Shown one piece after another: positions 1-8,010 of a stretch of 64,000 bases of DNA. The stretch spans positions 620,001-684,000 of the forward strand of contig NZ_CP162005.1 in the NCBI RefSeq assembly GCF_040822065.1, given 5' to 3'. This DNA is from Pedobacter sp. WC2423. GTDB lineage: Bacteria; Bacteroidota; Bacteroidia; Sphingobacteriales; Sphingobacteriaceae. The notes beneath the pieces were generated by a model. The model searched no databases. It worked only from the letters and a program-made list of their open reading frames with translations, and had not been told where the DNA came from. The number at the start of each line of letters is the position of its first letter. Position 1 is the stretch's first letter. The position numbers and the translations under genes are program-made.

Positions 1-99
1 ATTGCTGGCCATATTCCAACAGCGATGCAACTCCGCAGCCATTTAAAACAGCGAAATGATTTTAACGGAAGTATTAAATTACAGGGATTCTGGCAATAA
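1..99 (+). CDS. 3' end of an unidentified protein (partial)
   Basis: Frame 1 is open from the window edge to a TAA at 97-99 and gives 32 C-terminal residues ending in LQGFWQ. The codons look coding, but the piece is too short for me to name a family. Its stop overlaps the ATG of a small downstream ORF in the form TAATG, so the two may be translationally coupled. Confidence 0.5.
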   Translation: MAGHIPTAMQLRSHLKQRNDFNGSIKLQGFWQ

Positions 100-197
100 T
101 GAAACGAATTAACGAAATGAAATCAGATATTTTACTGGATCTGTGGTTTTTAATGGTCGCGCTTAATTGCTTATTAAATTTGGTTGGTATATTGTAA
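99..197 (+). CDS. Possible 32-aa membrane miniprotein
   Basis: An ATG at 99-101 overlaps the stop of the preceding partial gene, and the frame stays open for 32 codons to TAA at 195-197. The N-terminus is charged (MKRINEMKSD) and is followed by about 20 hydrophobic residues that could form one membrane helix. The stop-start overlap is typical of coupled genes. The ORF is very short and could be chance, so this is a weak call. Confidence 0.3.
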   Translation: MKRINEMKSDILLDLWFLMVALNCLLNLVGIL

Positions 198-224
198 ATT
201 AGTGTCATCATATCAATTAAGCTT

Positions 225-800
225 ATGCTGATCAACAACTATCTTGAAAGCGTATTCAAACAGTTTGAATATTATAAAATGCTTGGCGAAAAAACTTTTG
301 TACAACTGACGGATGCACAGCTTTTTTATCAATATAATCAGGAAAGTAATAGTATCGCAACTATTGTTAAGCATATATCCGGGAATATGTTATCGCGCTG
401 GACAGACTTTCTGACAGCGGATGGTGAAAAGGAATGGCGTAACCGGGAAGCGGAATTTGATAATGATGTTAAAGACAGAGCAGAATTAATGTTGCTATGG
501 AATAAAGGCTGGGATTGTTTGTTTACAGCTTTGAATACGATTAATGAGGATAATTTTGAAAAAATTATTTATATCAGGAATCAGGGGCACTCCATTACTG
601 AAGCAGTGAACAGACAGCTGGCGCATTACCCATATCATATCGGTCAGCTCGTATTTTTGGGTAAAATGCTGAAGAATGACAACTGGGATTCTTTATCCAT
701 TCCACGTGGAGATTCTCAAAAGTTTAACGGAGAAAAATTTGCTCGGCCGAAAACGAAGACGCATTTTACAGATGAATTCCTGAATAAAGGAAAGATTTAG
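225..800 (+). CDS. DinB-like DUF1572 family protein
   Basis: This 191-residue soluble protein resembles the DUF1572 branch of the DinB/YfiT-like putative metal-dependent four-helix-bundle superfamily. Visible family features are an early His in the stretch IATIVKHISGN (about residue 49) and a later QLAHYPYHIGQLVFLGK block near residues 130-146, whose His residues would form the metal site together with the first. Members are often annotated as stress-related or thiol-transferase-like, but the function of this branch is not established. It stands alone; the next gene starts about 100 bp downstream. The ATG at 225 gives the usual family length. Confidence 0.75.
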   Translation: MLINNYLESVFKQFEYYKMLGEKTFVQLTDAQLFYQYNQESNSIATIVKHISGNMLSRWTDFLTADGEKEWRNREAEFDNDVKDRAELMLLWNKGWDCLFTALNTINEDNFEKIIYIRNQGHSITEAVNRQLAHYPYHIGQLVFLGKMLKNDNWDSLSIPRGDSQKFNGEKFARPKTKTHFTDEFLNKGKI

Positions 801-898
801 TCTTTACGATAGCTTTTATAAACGGTGATTTTTATGTTTTTGTTTATAAGGACAATTATTTAAATTTAGGCTGGTGATAGTATCTAATCAATTGACAG

Positions 899-2785
899 TT
901 GAAAGCTTATCTGCATAGTTTTATCAAGGCTAATTACAGAACCATTTTTACAGTGGGGTTACTGGTATTGATATTTCAGATAAGTGTGAAGCAAAATTTC
1001 CTGTTATTTCATACTATTGTTGAACTTTCTGCCATTGTAATTGCCTTCGCAGTTTTTATAGTGACCTGGAACACCAGGAAAATAATTGATAACAATTATT
1101 TGTATTTCGTTGGGATGGCCTATATTTTTATTGGCACCTTAGATCTGCTGCATACCATTACTTATCCGGGCCTGAATATTATTCCAGGAACTATTTATTA
1201 TACAAATCAGTTTTGGATTGCCACAAGATTTCTTGAAGCTTTAACCTTCATGATGGGTTTCTGGTTTCTGAAAAGAAAGAAAGTACTCAACGGAGATATT
1301 ACAATATTGACTTATTGCGTAGTAACGATACTCTTTACCTTATCTATTTTATACTGGAAGATATTTCCTGTTTGTTATCTGGAAGGAATAGGGCAGACGC
1401 CTTTCAAAATTACTGCTGAATATGTAATTATCGCCATGCTCTTTTTTGCCGGATTTCTGTTGTATAGTTCCCGCAATAGTTTTAGTGCCTCTGTGTTTCG
1501 GTTTTTGATTGTATCTCTGTTTTTTGCTATCCTCAGTGAATTCTGTTTCACCTTATATGTTTCTTTTTTTAGTGTACCTGCAGAAATAGGGCATTATGCA
1601 AAGTTGATTTCGTTCTTTTTAATTTATAAGGCCAACGTAGAAACCGGATTTACCAAACCCACAGAACTCATCTTTAAAGATCTGAAGGATAATGAAGAAA
1701 AGTACAGGACGCTGACGGAAAATCTTCCTGAGCTGATCTTCCGCTTTGACCGGAGCTTCCGGTGTTTATATGCCAACTGCGCGCTGGAACAATTTCTTTC
1801 CCTGCAGCATGGAACTTATACTGGAAGGAAATTAAGCCATCTTGGATTTCCTGCTTCTTTTGAGCACCTGTTAATCAAAATGTTAATCGCGGTGAAACAA
1901 ACAAAGATCACCCAGGAAGCTAATTTTGATCTGAATGAAGGAAATTATGCCAGATCTTTCTCTATCCAGGTAATTCCTGAATATGGCCTGGAAGATCATG
2001 AAGCGACTTATTTAGTCATTTGCTACGATATTACAGCTTTAAGGATTACGGAATTAAGGTTAATGGAGTTGAATAATACCAAGGATAAGTTCTTTTCAAT
2101 TATCGCGCATGACCTGAGAAATCCATTCACTTCACTGATCTCTTTTAGTGAGCTGATTTATAAAAATGTGAATAGGCTGAGTCCTGAGAAAATTGAAAGT
2201 TTAGCTATGAGAATGAATGATTCCGCTAAACAAGCCTATGTTTTATTAGAAAATCTGCTGCATTGGTCAAAGATGCAGACCGGAGTGCTGAAACCTGATT
2301 TACAGGAATTGGACGTTGTTGAGTTGTTCAACGAAATTAAACATATTTCTTCTTCCATTGCTGTTGCGAAAGGAATAGAGATCAAAATTGAAGAATTACC
2401 TTCGGCCAGAATTGTTGCAGATAAACAAATGGTGAGTACAATATTGAGGAATATCATTGCTAATGCGATCAAGTTCAGTTATGCAGGTGGGAGTGTGGTG
2501 CTCAATGCTTATGACCGTCAGGATGAGATCCTGTTTTCAGTAACGGATTCTGGCGTCGGTATTGAAAAGAAACAGATGGAGTTGCTGTTCAAAGCCGACA
2601 GCAGTTTTTCTACACCTGGAACTCAAAATGAAACAGGAACAGGTTTGGGGCTAAGATTATGCAGGGAATTTGTAGAAATAAGCGGTGGAAGTATCTGGCT
2701 GGAAAGTGAGCTGGGGCTGGGGACGACTATCTATTTTACGATACCAACTCAGACGGTGCATTCTTCCAAAGATATTTCTGTTTAA
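899..2785 (+). CDS. Membrane-bound sensor histidine kinase, MASE3-PAS-HisKA-HATPase
   Basis: Residues about 15-245 form a run of hydrophobic segments resembling the MASE3 sensory domain (for example YLYFVGMAYIFIGTLDLLHT). A PAS-like region covers about 268-380. The HisKA dimerisation helix has the H-box IIAHDLRNPF with phospho-acceptor H404. The ATPase domain follows with an N-box (NIIANAIKFS), G1 (DSGVGI) and G2 (GTGLGLRLC). The protein should autophosphorylate in response to a membrane or small-molecule signal. No response regulator lies beside it, so its partner is elsewhere. The frame opens with TTG at 899 and the next ATG would cut into the first membrane helix, so I keep the TTG. A strong palindromic terminator follows the stop. 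Confidence 0.9.
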   Translation: MKAYLHSFIKANYRTIFTVGLLVLIFQISVKQNFLLFHTIVELSAIVIAFAVFIVTWNTRKIIDNNYLYFVGMAYIFIGTLDLLHTITYPGLNIIPGTIYYTNQFWIATRFLEALTFMMGFWFLKRKKVLNGDITILTYCVVTILFTLSILYWKIFPVCYLEGIGQTPFKITAEYVIIAMLFFAGFLLYSSRNSFSASVFRFLIVSLFFAILSEFCFTLYVSFFSVPAEIGHYAKLISFFLIYKANVETGFTKPTELIFKDLKDNEEKYRTLTENLPELIFRFDRSFRCLYANCALEQFLSLQHGTYTGRKLSHLGFPASFEHLLIKMLIAVKQTKITQEANFDLNEGNYARSFSIQVIPEYGLEDHEATYLVICYDITALRITELRLMELNNTKDKFFSIIAHDLRNPFTSLISFSELIYKNVNRLSPEKIESLAMRMNDSAKQAYVLLENLLHWSKMQTGVLKPDLQELDVVELFNEIKHISSSIAVAKGIEIKIEELPSARIVADKQMVSTILRNIIANAIKFSYAGGSVVLNAYDRQDEILFSVTDSGVGIEKKQMELLFKADSSFSTPGTQNETGTGLGLRLCREFVEISGGSIWLESELGLGTTIYFTIPTQTVHSSKDISV

Positions 2786-2790
2786 ACGTA

Positions 2791-2837
2791 GTTGTTAAAT
2801 GATAAAAGCTCCTCAGGAGCTTTTATCATTTAACAAC
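2791..2837. terminator. Bidirectional terminator, 47-nt perfect palindrome
   Basis: Two 23-nt arms (2791-2813 and 2815-2837) are exact reverse complements around a single C at 2814. The core is AGCTCCTCAGGAGCT flanked by A/T-rich stem that supplies a U tract on either strand. It fills the gap between the kinase stop (2785) and the convergent amidase stop (2838), so it should terminate both transcripts. Confidence 0.85.
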
Positions 2838-3710
2838 TTAATTAGCGATCAGTTGCTTTGTATATTCCTGAATCGCATTTTTGATATTTTGAACAATCTC
2901 TTGTCTTCCACTTAAAGAGTTGATATATTCTTCTTCTTCAGGATTACTGATAAATCCTATTTCGGTTAATACCGCAGGCATACCTGCTCTTGCCAATACA
3001 GCCAGACTTTGTTCTTTTACCCCACGGTTAACGCGGCCAACTTTGACATATTGCTGCTGAATTAAAGTTGCCAGTTTAATACTCTGGCGGCGGTACGCAT
3101 TTTTCATCAGCGAAAGGATGATAAAACTTTCCGGATCATTTGGGTTATATCCGTCGTAGTTTTCCTTGTAATCCTTCTCTAGTAAGATTACCGCATTCTC
3201 TCTGACCGCTACATCCTGTTCGCCTAATCTGCCAGAACCGGAAACGAATGTTTCCACTCCTGTAGTTTCTGTTCTGCCTCTCATGTTTCCTGGCATTGAA
3301 TTACAGTGAATAGAAATAAATAAGTCGGCGTGCGCTTTGTTTGCGATGTCGATCCGTTCATATAAAGGGATAAAAACATCCTCTGTACGTGTATATATTA
3401 CCTTGGTGTTCTCAATTTCTTTCTCGATTGTTTGTCCCAGCAGCATGGCAACATCCAGAGCAACGTCTTTTTCTTTAGAAAACAAACCCCTTGTTGATCC
3501 GTCTTTTCCACCGTGACCCGCATCAATAACGATGATCATTGGCTTAAGAACAGGAGCTGGTTTGACTTGTTGTACCGCAGGCGCTGTTTGTATTTGTGGT
3601 ACTGGTTGTACTTGCTGAGGCGTTTGTGCGTATATATAAGAAGAACTAAGCAGAAAAAGAACAGTAAAAGCAGTTCTAAAGGCTGTTTTGTTTTTAATGT
3701 TTTCAGGCAT
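2838..3710 (-). CDS. N-acetylmuramoyl-L-alanine amidase (Amidase_3)
   Basis: This is a secreted zinc amidase that cuts the bond between MurNAc and the peptide stem of peptidoglycan and is usually involved in cell separation. Starting at the Met at 3710 it has 290 residues: a signal peptide (to about residue 29, ending YIYAQ), a Pro/Gln/Val-rich linker to about 57, then the Amidase_3 catalytic domain. Zinc ligands are visible as H66 in IDAGHGG, E80 in SKEKDV and H135 in SIHCNS, and the catalytic Glu is in LTEIGFISNP. The frame is open upstream to 3929, but that extension is not signal-like and would put the signal peptide inside the protein, so I reject it. The gene is divergent from the small lipoprotein gene. 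Confidence 0.88.
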   Translation of the reverse strand: MPENIKNKTAFRTAFTVLFLLSSSYIYAQTPQQVQPVPQIQTAPAVQQVKPAPVLKPMIIVIDAGHGGKDGSTRGLFSKEKDVALDVAMLLGQTIEKEIENTKVIYTRTEDVFIPLYERIDIANKAHADLFISIHCNSMPGNMRGRTETTGVETFVSGSGRLGEQDVAVRENAVILLEKDYKENYDGYNPNDPESFIILSLMKNAYRRQSIKLATLIQQQYVKVGRVNRGVKEQSLAVLARAGMPAVLTEIGFISNPEEEEYINSLSGRQEIVQNIKNAIQEYTKQLIAN

Positions 3711-3957
3711 TATTTTTTGCAGGTTTATTAGTGTTTTTATAAAATCCTTTTGAGGATAATTCACAAATTTACAAAGATAACGCTGAAATTCTAAACTTAG
3801 TTCGAATTCATTGCCCTGAAAATTACTAAGAAGAAGAAATAACAAGTTTCGGCAGAAATAATAAAAAATATAAAACTTTAAACGTTTTTTTTGATTTAAG
3901 GTAGAAACTGAACAATAGGAGTTGTTCAAAACAGATGTTTAACCTTAACAGAACATT

Positions 3958-4263
3958 ATGAATTTAAAGTTTCTGGCAGTCGTAGCCTTAACCGGAATGG
4001 TTTTTACGGCATGTAATTCAAACAAAGGAGGTAGTAGTGATACCTCAAATACTGGAATGACAGATACATCTTCCATGGATACTACAATGCATGATACCAC
4101 CAGGTCAGATACTTCAGGTGTGGGCGTTAGCGGGGCTGGCCCGGGTACTGAAGGCTCAGGGGCTGGTGCGACAGGCACTAACGGGCAAGGTACGCCGCCT
4201 CCTGGTACCACAACTACTCCTGGAATGACAGGTGACAAAAATCCGAGTCCGGTAAAACCTTAA
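3958..4263 (+). CDS. Small Ser/Thr/Gly-rich lipoprotein
   Basis: The 101-residue product has a lipoprotein signal peptide with the acylated Cys at position 19 (GMVFTAC). The mature part is low complexity: Ser/Thr/Asp-rich to about residue 55, then Gly/Ala/Thr/Pro-rich to the end. There is no enzymatic motif; it is probably a disordered envelope lipoprotein of unknown role. Low-complexity lipoproteins of this type are common in Pedobacter-like genomes. A long open frame on the opposite strand is a by-product of the biased composition. A clear terminator follows. Confidence 0.7.
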   Translation: MNLKFLAVVALTGMVFTACNSNKGGSSDTSNTGMTDTSSMDTTMHDTTRSDTSGVGVSGAGPGTEGSGAGATGTNGQGTPPPGTTTTPGMTGDKNPSPVKP

Positions 4264-4270
4264 TCAAATG

Positions 4271-4312
4271 CTGGTAGTTTTATAGTTCATTCTGTAAAAC
4301 TACCAGTTTGTT
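4271..4312 (+). terminator. Terminator after the small lipoprotein gene
   Basis: The arms CTGGTAGTTTTA (4271-4282) and TAAAACTACCAG (4295-4306) are perfect complements with a 12-nt loop. A T-rich stretch follows directly. Confidence 0.8.
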
Positions 4313-4489
4313 TTTCTTCCTGAATGCTATGAATGAGCTTCAGTTCTTGTCTGAATAAGCTATTGTTTAATCTGTTTTTATCTGGTTAAGTGTTTTTTTA
4401 AGATAATGCTATGGAAATGATCCATAATCAGCATCATCTGTTTAATAAACCGAACCCCATTCGCCAGTGGCGATAAAAACAAAAAGATT

Positions 4490-5008
4490 ATGGCTGAATT
4501 AAACAATACCTCCCGTAACAGAAAAAGTATTCCTAAAGTTGATCTGACTGCAATGGTAGACCTGGCTTTTTTACTGATTACTTTTTTTATGCTGACTACT
4601 TCCCTTGCTAAGCCAGTGGCTATGGATATTGCTAAACCAGACACTAGTGATCCGGATGCGACCCTGGATTATGCAGCTTCAAGAACCATGACTATTTTAC
4701 TGGGTAAAGATAATAAAGTGGCGTGGTATATGGGAGAAGCAGGAAAAAGCAGGCCAAATATTGAAGGGTTCAGTCATATCAGGCACTCCATTTTAAACAA
4801 TAAAATGAATGTAGCTCTTGCGAATGCGAATCGTCCTGACAAGACACTTACTGTCATTATTAAGCCTACAGCAGGGGCTACCTATAAAAATTTTGTAGAT
4901 ATCATGGATGAGTTGTCTGTAGTAAAAATCACGAATGCTCCGGCAATTGATGATCATCATATTACTGATGCTGAAAAGACATTTATGAAACTCAATAATA
5001 TTTTATAA
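4490..5008 (+). CDS. ExbD/TolR-type biopolymer transport protein (orphan)
   Basis: ExbD is the inner-membrane partner of ExbB that passes proton motive force to TonB. The 172-residue protein has the family layout: a short cytoplasmic tail with basic residues, one membrane helix at about 20-42, and a periplasmic domain. D24 in AMVDLAFLLI is the conserved proton-pathway aspartate. No exbB or tonB gene is nearby, so it either joins an ExbB encoded elsewhere or is a paralogue with a special task. The flanking terminators make it a single-gene unit. Confidence 0.85.
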   Translation: MAELNNTSRNRKSIPKVDLTAMVDLAFLLITFFMLTTSLAKPVAMDIAKPDTSDPDATLDYAASRTMTILLGKDNKVAWYMGEAGKSRPNIEGFSHIRHSILNNKMNVALANANRPDKTLTVIIKPTAGATYKNFVDIMDELSVVKITNAPAIDDHHITDAEKTFMKLNNIL

Positions 5009-5019
5009 TTGAACTGTTC

Positions 5020-5064
5020 AACAGTGCAGGTAAGCATTGTAACGACCTTGCCTGCACTGTTTTT
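5020..5064. terminator. Terminator between exbD-like and EamA genes
   Basis: The 15-nt arms 5020-5034 and 5047-5061 pair with one G:U, around the core ACAGTGCAGG/CCTGCACTGT. A T run follows on the plus strand. It lies between convergent stops at 5008 and 5063 and mainly serves the plus strand. Confidence 0.8.
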
Positions 5065-6019
5065 ATTTGGTTAACTCTAAATCAGCAGTTAAGTTTTTAT
5101 CTTTCCTGTATTTGGCAAGATTAATCAAGAGTACACTTCCAAGAATAACAAACAATCCGAGAATTTGAATCAGACTGACTGTTTCACTGGTAAAACATAC
5201 GCTTAATAGAATTGCTACCACGGGATTAACATAAGCATAGGTACTTACCTGGGTTGCAGGACGAACTGTTAAGAGCCATACATAGGCACTAAATGCAGCA
5301 ATTGAACCAAATATGATCAGGTAAATAATAGCTAACCAGGCACTAAGTGATACACTGCCCCAGTGGAAATGCTGATACTCAGAGCTCAGTGCACTACCTC
5401 CTATAAAAGCAGTACCTGCAGCCAGCATTTGCCAGGCTGTATTTACAGATACAGAACTCCCGGGTGCTGAATGGTATTTAGAATATAAAGATCCTCCAGC
5501 CCAGGCAACCGGGCCGAGAACCAACAAACACATTCCTACTATCTGGTTTGAGCTTTGAGTTGTATTTACTGCCTGAATTACTTGTTCCGAAAATAACAGG
5601 ATTACACCAATAAAGCCTATAATCAATCCTGCTATTGTCGATTGACTACTTAAGTTTTCCTTCCATTTAGGTTTGTCCAGAATTACAAACCAGATGGCTG
5701 CGGATGCAACCATAATGGCTACCAGGCCACTTGGAATAAATTGTTCTACCCAGATTACTGTACCATTGGCAACCCCAAGCATTAACAGACCGCTAACTAT
5801 TGCATATTTTATATTTTTCCAGTCGAATATTTTTTCTCCTCTGAATTTACACCAGGTCATAAGCAGGGTGCCTGCAATGACGAAACGGAAAGTGCCAAGA
5901 AAAAATGGCGGAAAGCCGGCAAGGGCTCTTTGAATGAAAAAATAGGTAGACCCCCATACAATATATACAGTGGCAAATGCGAGATAGACGAGGAGCGGAG
6001 AGGCGGGTTTGTTGGTCAT
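5063..6019 (-). CDS. EamA/DMT family transporter
   Basis: The 318-residue integral membrane protein has about ten hydrophobic segments arranged as two EamA repeats, with the family start YIVWGSTYFFIQRAL and a second-repeat motif GPVAWAGGSLYSKY. DMT exporters of this type move amino acids, purines or drugs out of the cell. Its start codon overlaps the stop of the upstream Lrp-type regulator gene by 4 nt (ATGA at 6016-6019), so the two form a coupled operon. An amino-acid exporter under Lrp control is the likeliest reading, by analogy with other Lrp-exporter pairs; the substrate cannot be read from the sequence. Confidence 0.87.
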   Translation of the reverse strand: MTNKPASPLLVYLAFATVYIVWGSTYFFIQRALAGFPPFFLGTFRFVIAGTLLMTWCKFRGEKIFDWKNIKYAIVSGLLMLGVANGTVIWVEQFIPSGLVAIMVASAAIWFVILDKPKWKENLSSQSTIAGLIIGFIGVILLFSEQVIQAVNTTQSSNQIVGMCLLVLGPVAWAGGSLYSKYHSAPGSSVSVNTAWQMLAAGTAFIGGSALSSEYQHFHWGSVSLSAWLAIIYLIIFGSIAAFSAYVWLLTVRPATQVSTYAYVNPVVAILLSVCFTSETVSLIQILGLFVILGSVLLINLAKYRKDKNLTADLELTK

Positions 6020-6507
6020 GATACTTTTTTGTTTTCAGGAATGACTAATTGTTGTTGTTCTTTTACAGTTTCCAGAACGATCGTCGTACGGATAGACACG
6101 ATCGTTGTGATCTTACTAAAGGAATTTCGCATCAACTCCATCAAAGAGGCAGAGTCTGCCGTTCTCACTTTAACTAAATAACAATCCTCTCCTGCAATGA
6201 TATGCACCTCCTGAACTTCTTCTATTTTAGCAAGTTCAATTGCGGTAGTTGTACATCCCAGGCTGTGTGATGCTTTCATGAAGATGAAGGCCAGCAATTT
6301 CAGACCTACTGCTGCGGGATTAATCCTGGTCGTATATTGAACAATTACTTGCTTTTGTTCCAGTTTCTTTACCCGCTCCAGAACAGCAGATGGTGCCATA
6401 TCAAGTTCTTTTGCCAGGTGGACATTGGAAATTCTTGAATTATCCTGCATTAATCTTAATATCGCAAGATCAATATGATCTAAATTAATGTTGTTTTCGA
6501 CTATCAT
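6016..6507 (-). CDS. Lrp/AsnC family transcriptional regulator
   Basis: From the Met at 6507 the product has 163 residues: an N-terminal helix-turn-helix (LDHIDLAILRLMQDNSRISN to about residue 60, with recognition motif MAPSAVLERVKKLE) and a C-terminal RAM ligand-binding domain (GEDCYLVKVRTAD). Such regulators bind amino acids and often control transporters; here the EamA exporter overlaps by 4 nt downstream. The frame stays open to 6618, but that extension would run through a terminator hairpin (6610-6659) and an operator-like inverted repeat, so translation very probably starts at 6507. Confidence 0.88.
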   Translation of the reverse strand: MIVENNINLDHIDLAILRLMQDNSRISNVHLAKELDMAPSAVLERVKKLEQKQVIVQYTTRINPAAVGLKLLAFIFMKASHSLGCTTTAIELAKIEEVQEVHIIAGEDCYLVKVRTADSASLMELMRNSFSKITTIVSIRTTIVLETVKEQQQLVIPENKKVS

Positions 6508-6524
6508 TCTATAAATGTAATACA

Positions 6525-6576
6525 ATTCAGAATTATATTCATTTATATTGTGAAATAAATATAATAAATTCTGAAT
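6525..6576. promoter_or_regulatory. Operator-like inverted repeat upstream of the Lrp gene
   Basis: ATTCAGAATT at 6525-6534 is exactly repeated in inverse as AATTCTGAAT at 6567-6576, and the A/T-rich inner flanks are also partly symmetric. It begins 18 bp upstream of the regulator start, where an autoregulatory Lrp-type site would be expected. The regulator assignment is inference. Confidence 0.5.
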
Positions 6577-6609
6577 AGATGATTGCCGCTGATTAGGATA
6601 ACATCTCTT

Positions 6610-6659
6610 TATAAACACAAAACCACCCTGCCGTTCAGCAGAGTGGTTTTGTGTTTATA
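6610..6659. terminator. Terminator of the secreted basic protein gene
   Basis: The 17-nt arms at 6610-6626 and 6643-6659 are perfect complements (TATAAACACAAAACCAC and its inverse), ending in a T-rich tract on the minus strand. It lies just past the minus-strand stop at 6691 and marks the 5' limit of the Lrp transcription unit. Confidence 0.8.
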
Positions 6660-6690
6660 AAATCTTATAGATTCTTGTTAAGAACTCATT

Positions 6691-7212
6691 TTAATCTTTA
6701 TGTTTTCCTTTTCCATGACCATTATTGCCTTTGTCTTTCCAGTCACCTTTTTTGTCATTTCCTGAATCATATTTCTTAGCCTGTCCGGGCGGCATTCCGT
6801 GTGGATGTCCTTTGACTGCATAATACCTTGGATCATCACTATACTTGATTACTTTTTGATTACGTACTTTTTTATACTTTGCATATTTTACTTTGTCACT
6901 ATTAAAATTGCGGTAAGGATTACTTGAATTTACGACAACTTTATAGCCATTGTACAGATCATAACTACTGTATCTGGGAGGAAGTGAAGATGAAGATATC
7001 CATCTGCTCCCTTCACGGTACGAAAACTGCCGCTTAGGTACGTTATAATAACTTTCTATATCCGGAAGATAATAGTTATCTACATGATCATAACCTACCG
7101 GGCCCCACAGTGGCTGTGATCCGATATTGACATTTACATTGATCTGTGCTGCTGCATGGTATGGCAAAAAGCCTATCATGCCAAGCAAACTAAGTAATAT
7201 TAGCTTTTTCAT
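6691..7212 (-). CDS. Secreted Tyr/Lys-rich protein of unknown function
   Basis: The 173-residue product has a clear signal peptide (MKKLILLSLLGMIGFLPYHAAAQ). The mature part begins with INVNVNIGSQPLWGPVGYD, is rich in Tyr, Ser and Pro in the middle, and ends in a very basic, Gly/Lys/Asp/His-rich tail from about residue 130, containing the stretch GHPHGMPPGQAKK. I recall such short exported proteins in Sphingobacteriales but know no function. It is probably periplasmic or surface-attached. The hairpin at 6610-6659 ends its transcript. Confidence 0.65.
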   Translation of the reverse strand: MKKLILLSLLGMIGFLPYHAAAQINVNVNIGSQPLWGPVGYDHVDNYYLPDIESYYNVPKRQFSYREGSRWISSSSLPPRYSSYDLYNGYKVVVNSSNPYRNFNSDKVKYAKYKKVRNQKVIKYSDDPRYYAVKGHPHGMPPGQAKKYDSGNDKKGDWKDKGNNGHGKGKHKD

Positions 7213-7284
7213 TTTGTGGTTATTAGGTTATAGCTGTGCTGATTACAGCATAGTAATATCACATTCGAAAATAATGCCACATCC

Positions 7285-7950
7285 TTATAAATTAAGAAAC
7301 AACGCTTTAATTTTATCAAATGACAACTCTTTATAATTATCTATATATAAATTACACTTTGGCAGTTCTTCTGCGGTGTGAGAAGTTAATACGCCCACTA
7401 CCCGCATTCCTGCATTTAGTGCAGCGGAAATGCCTGAGTATGAATCTTCAAAAACAAGACATTGTTCAGGAGAGACACTCAGATTATGAGCGGAGGCCAG
7501 GTATACTTCAGGATCTGGTTTGTGCTTTTTAACATCTTCACTCGCCAGGATAGAACCTAATTTTTCACGGATGGGTACCTCGCTTAAAATCAGATCCAGG
7601 TTGGCGCAAGGTGCAGATGTAGCCACCCCCATTTTAACCCCGTTATGCTGTAAATCAGTAATGAATTCAAGGATACCAGCAATGGGTTCGATATGCGGAG
7701 CATATATTTTCCGGAAAAGACTTTCCTTTTCATTTTCCATTTCATATAACTCTTCCTCTGCAACAGGTCTTCCTAAAAAATGGGACAGGATATAGCGATT
7801 GCTTTTTCCAAACATATGTGCTGCAAAGTCTTCTGGCGTAGGGTAAAGGTTACGTACGGAGAAAAATTCACGGAAAGCCATGGAATGATAGGGATTGGTA
7901 TGACAGATTACTCCGTCCATGTCAAAGATGACAGCAATTTCTTTATTCAT
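7285..7950 (-). CDS. HAD family phosphatase (beta-phosphoglucomutase-like)
   Basis: This 221-residue cytosolic hydrolase has all HAD motifs: motif I FDMDGV with nucleophile D10 and D12, a helical cap (about 17-85), motif II in GVATSAP, motif III Lys in VKKHKPDPE, and motif IV EDSYSGISAA. The order and cap type fit the HAD-IA subgroup that includes beta-phosphoglucomutase and several sugar-phosphate phosphatases. The exact substrate is unknown. It is a single gene, separated from its neighbours by 70 bp upstream of the secreted-protein gene and by a terminator on the other side. Confidence 0.85.
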   Translation of the reverse strand: MNKEIAVIFDMDGVICHTNPYHSMAFREFFSVRNLYPTPEDFAAHMFGKSNRYILSHFLGRPVAEEELYEMENEKESLFRKIYAPHIEPIAGILEFITDLQHNGVKMGVATSAPCANLDLILSEVPIREKLGSILASEDVKKHKPDPEVYLASAHNLSVSPEQCLVFEDSYSGISAALNAGMRVVGVLTSHTAEELPKCNLYIDNYKELSFDKIKALFLNL

Positions 7951-7970
7951 CCTGCAAAGTTAAGCTGAAT

Positions 7971-8002
7971 AAAATGGAAAAGGCTACAGCCTTTTCCATT
8001 TT
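7971..8002 (-). terminator. Terminator of the 961-aa TonB receptor gene
   Basis: The 15-nt perfect arms AAAATGGAAAAGGCT (7971-7985) and its complement (7988-8002) are separated by 2 nt. It lies 8 bp past the minus-strand stop at 8011 and ends in a U-rich stem foot on that strand. Confidence 0.8.
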
Positions 8003-8010
8003 ATAAGAAT

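Noticed and set aside
3711..3929. N-terminal extension of the amidase frame by 73 codons
   Set aside because: It is not signal-like, is rich in Phe/Tyr/Asn, and would put the obvious signal peptide inside the protein; the start at 3710 is far better.
3945..4238. 97-aa ORF opposite the small lipoprotein gene
   Set aside because: It mirrors a low-complexity Gly/Thr/Pro coding strand and has Val/Pro-rich nonsense composition; the lipoprotein frame has a proper signal.
6508..6618. N-terminal extension of the Lrp-type regulator
   Set aside because: It would run through a perfect terminator hairpin and an inverted repeat and adds 37 residues foreign to the family.
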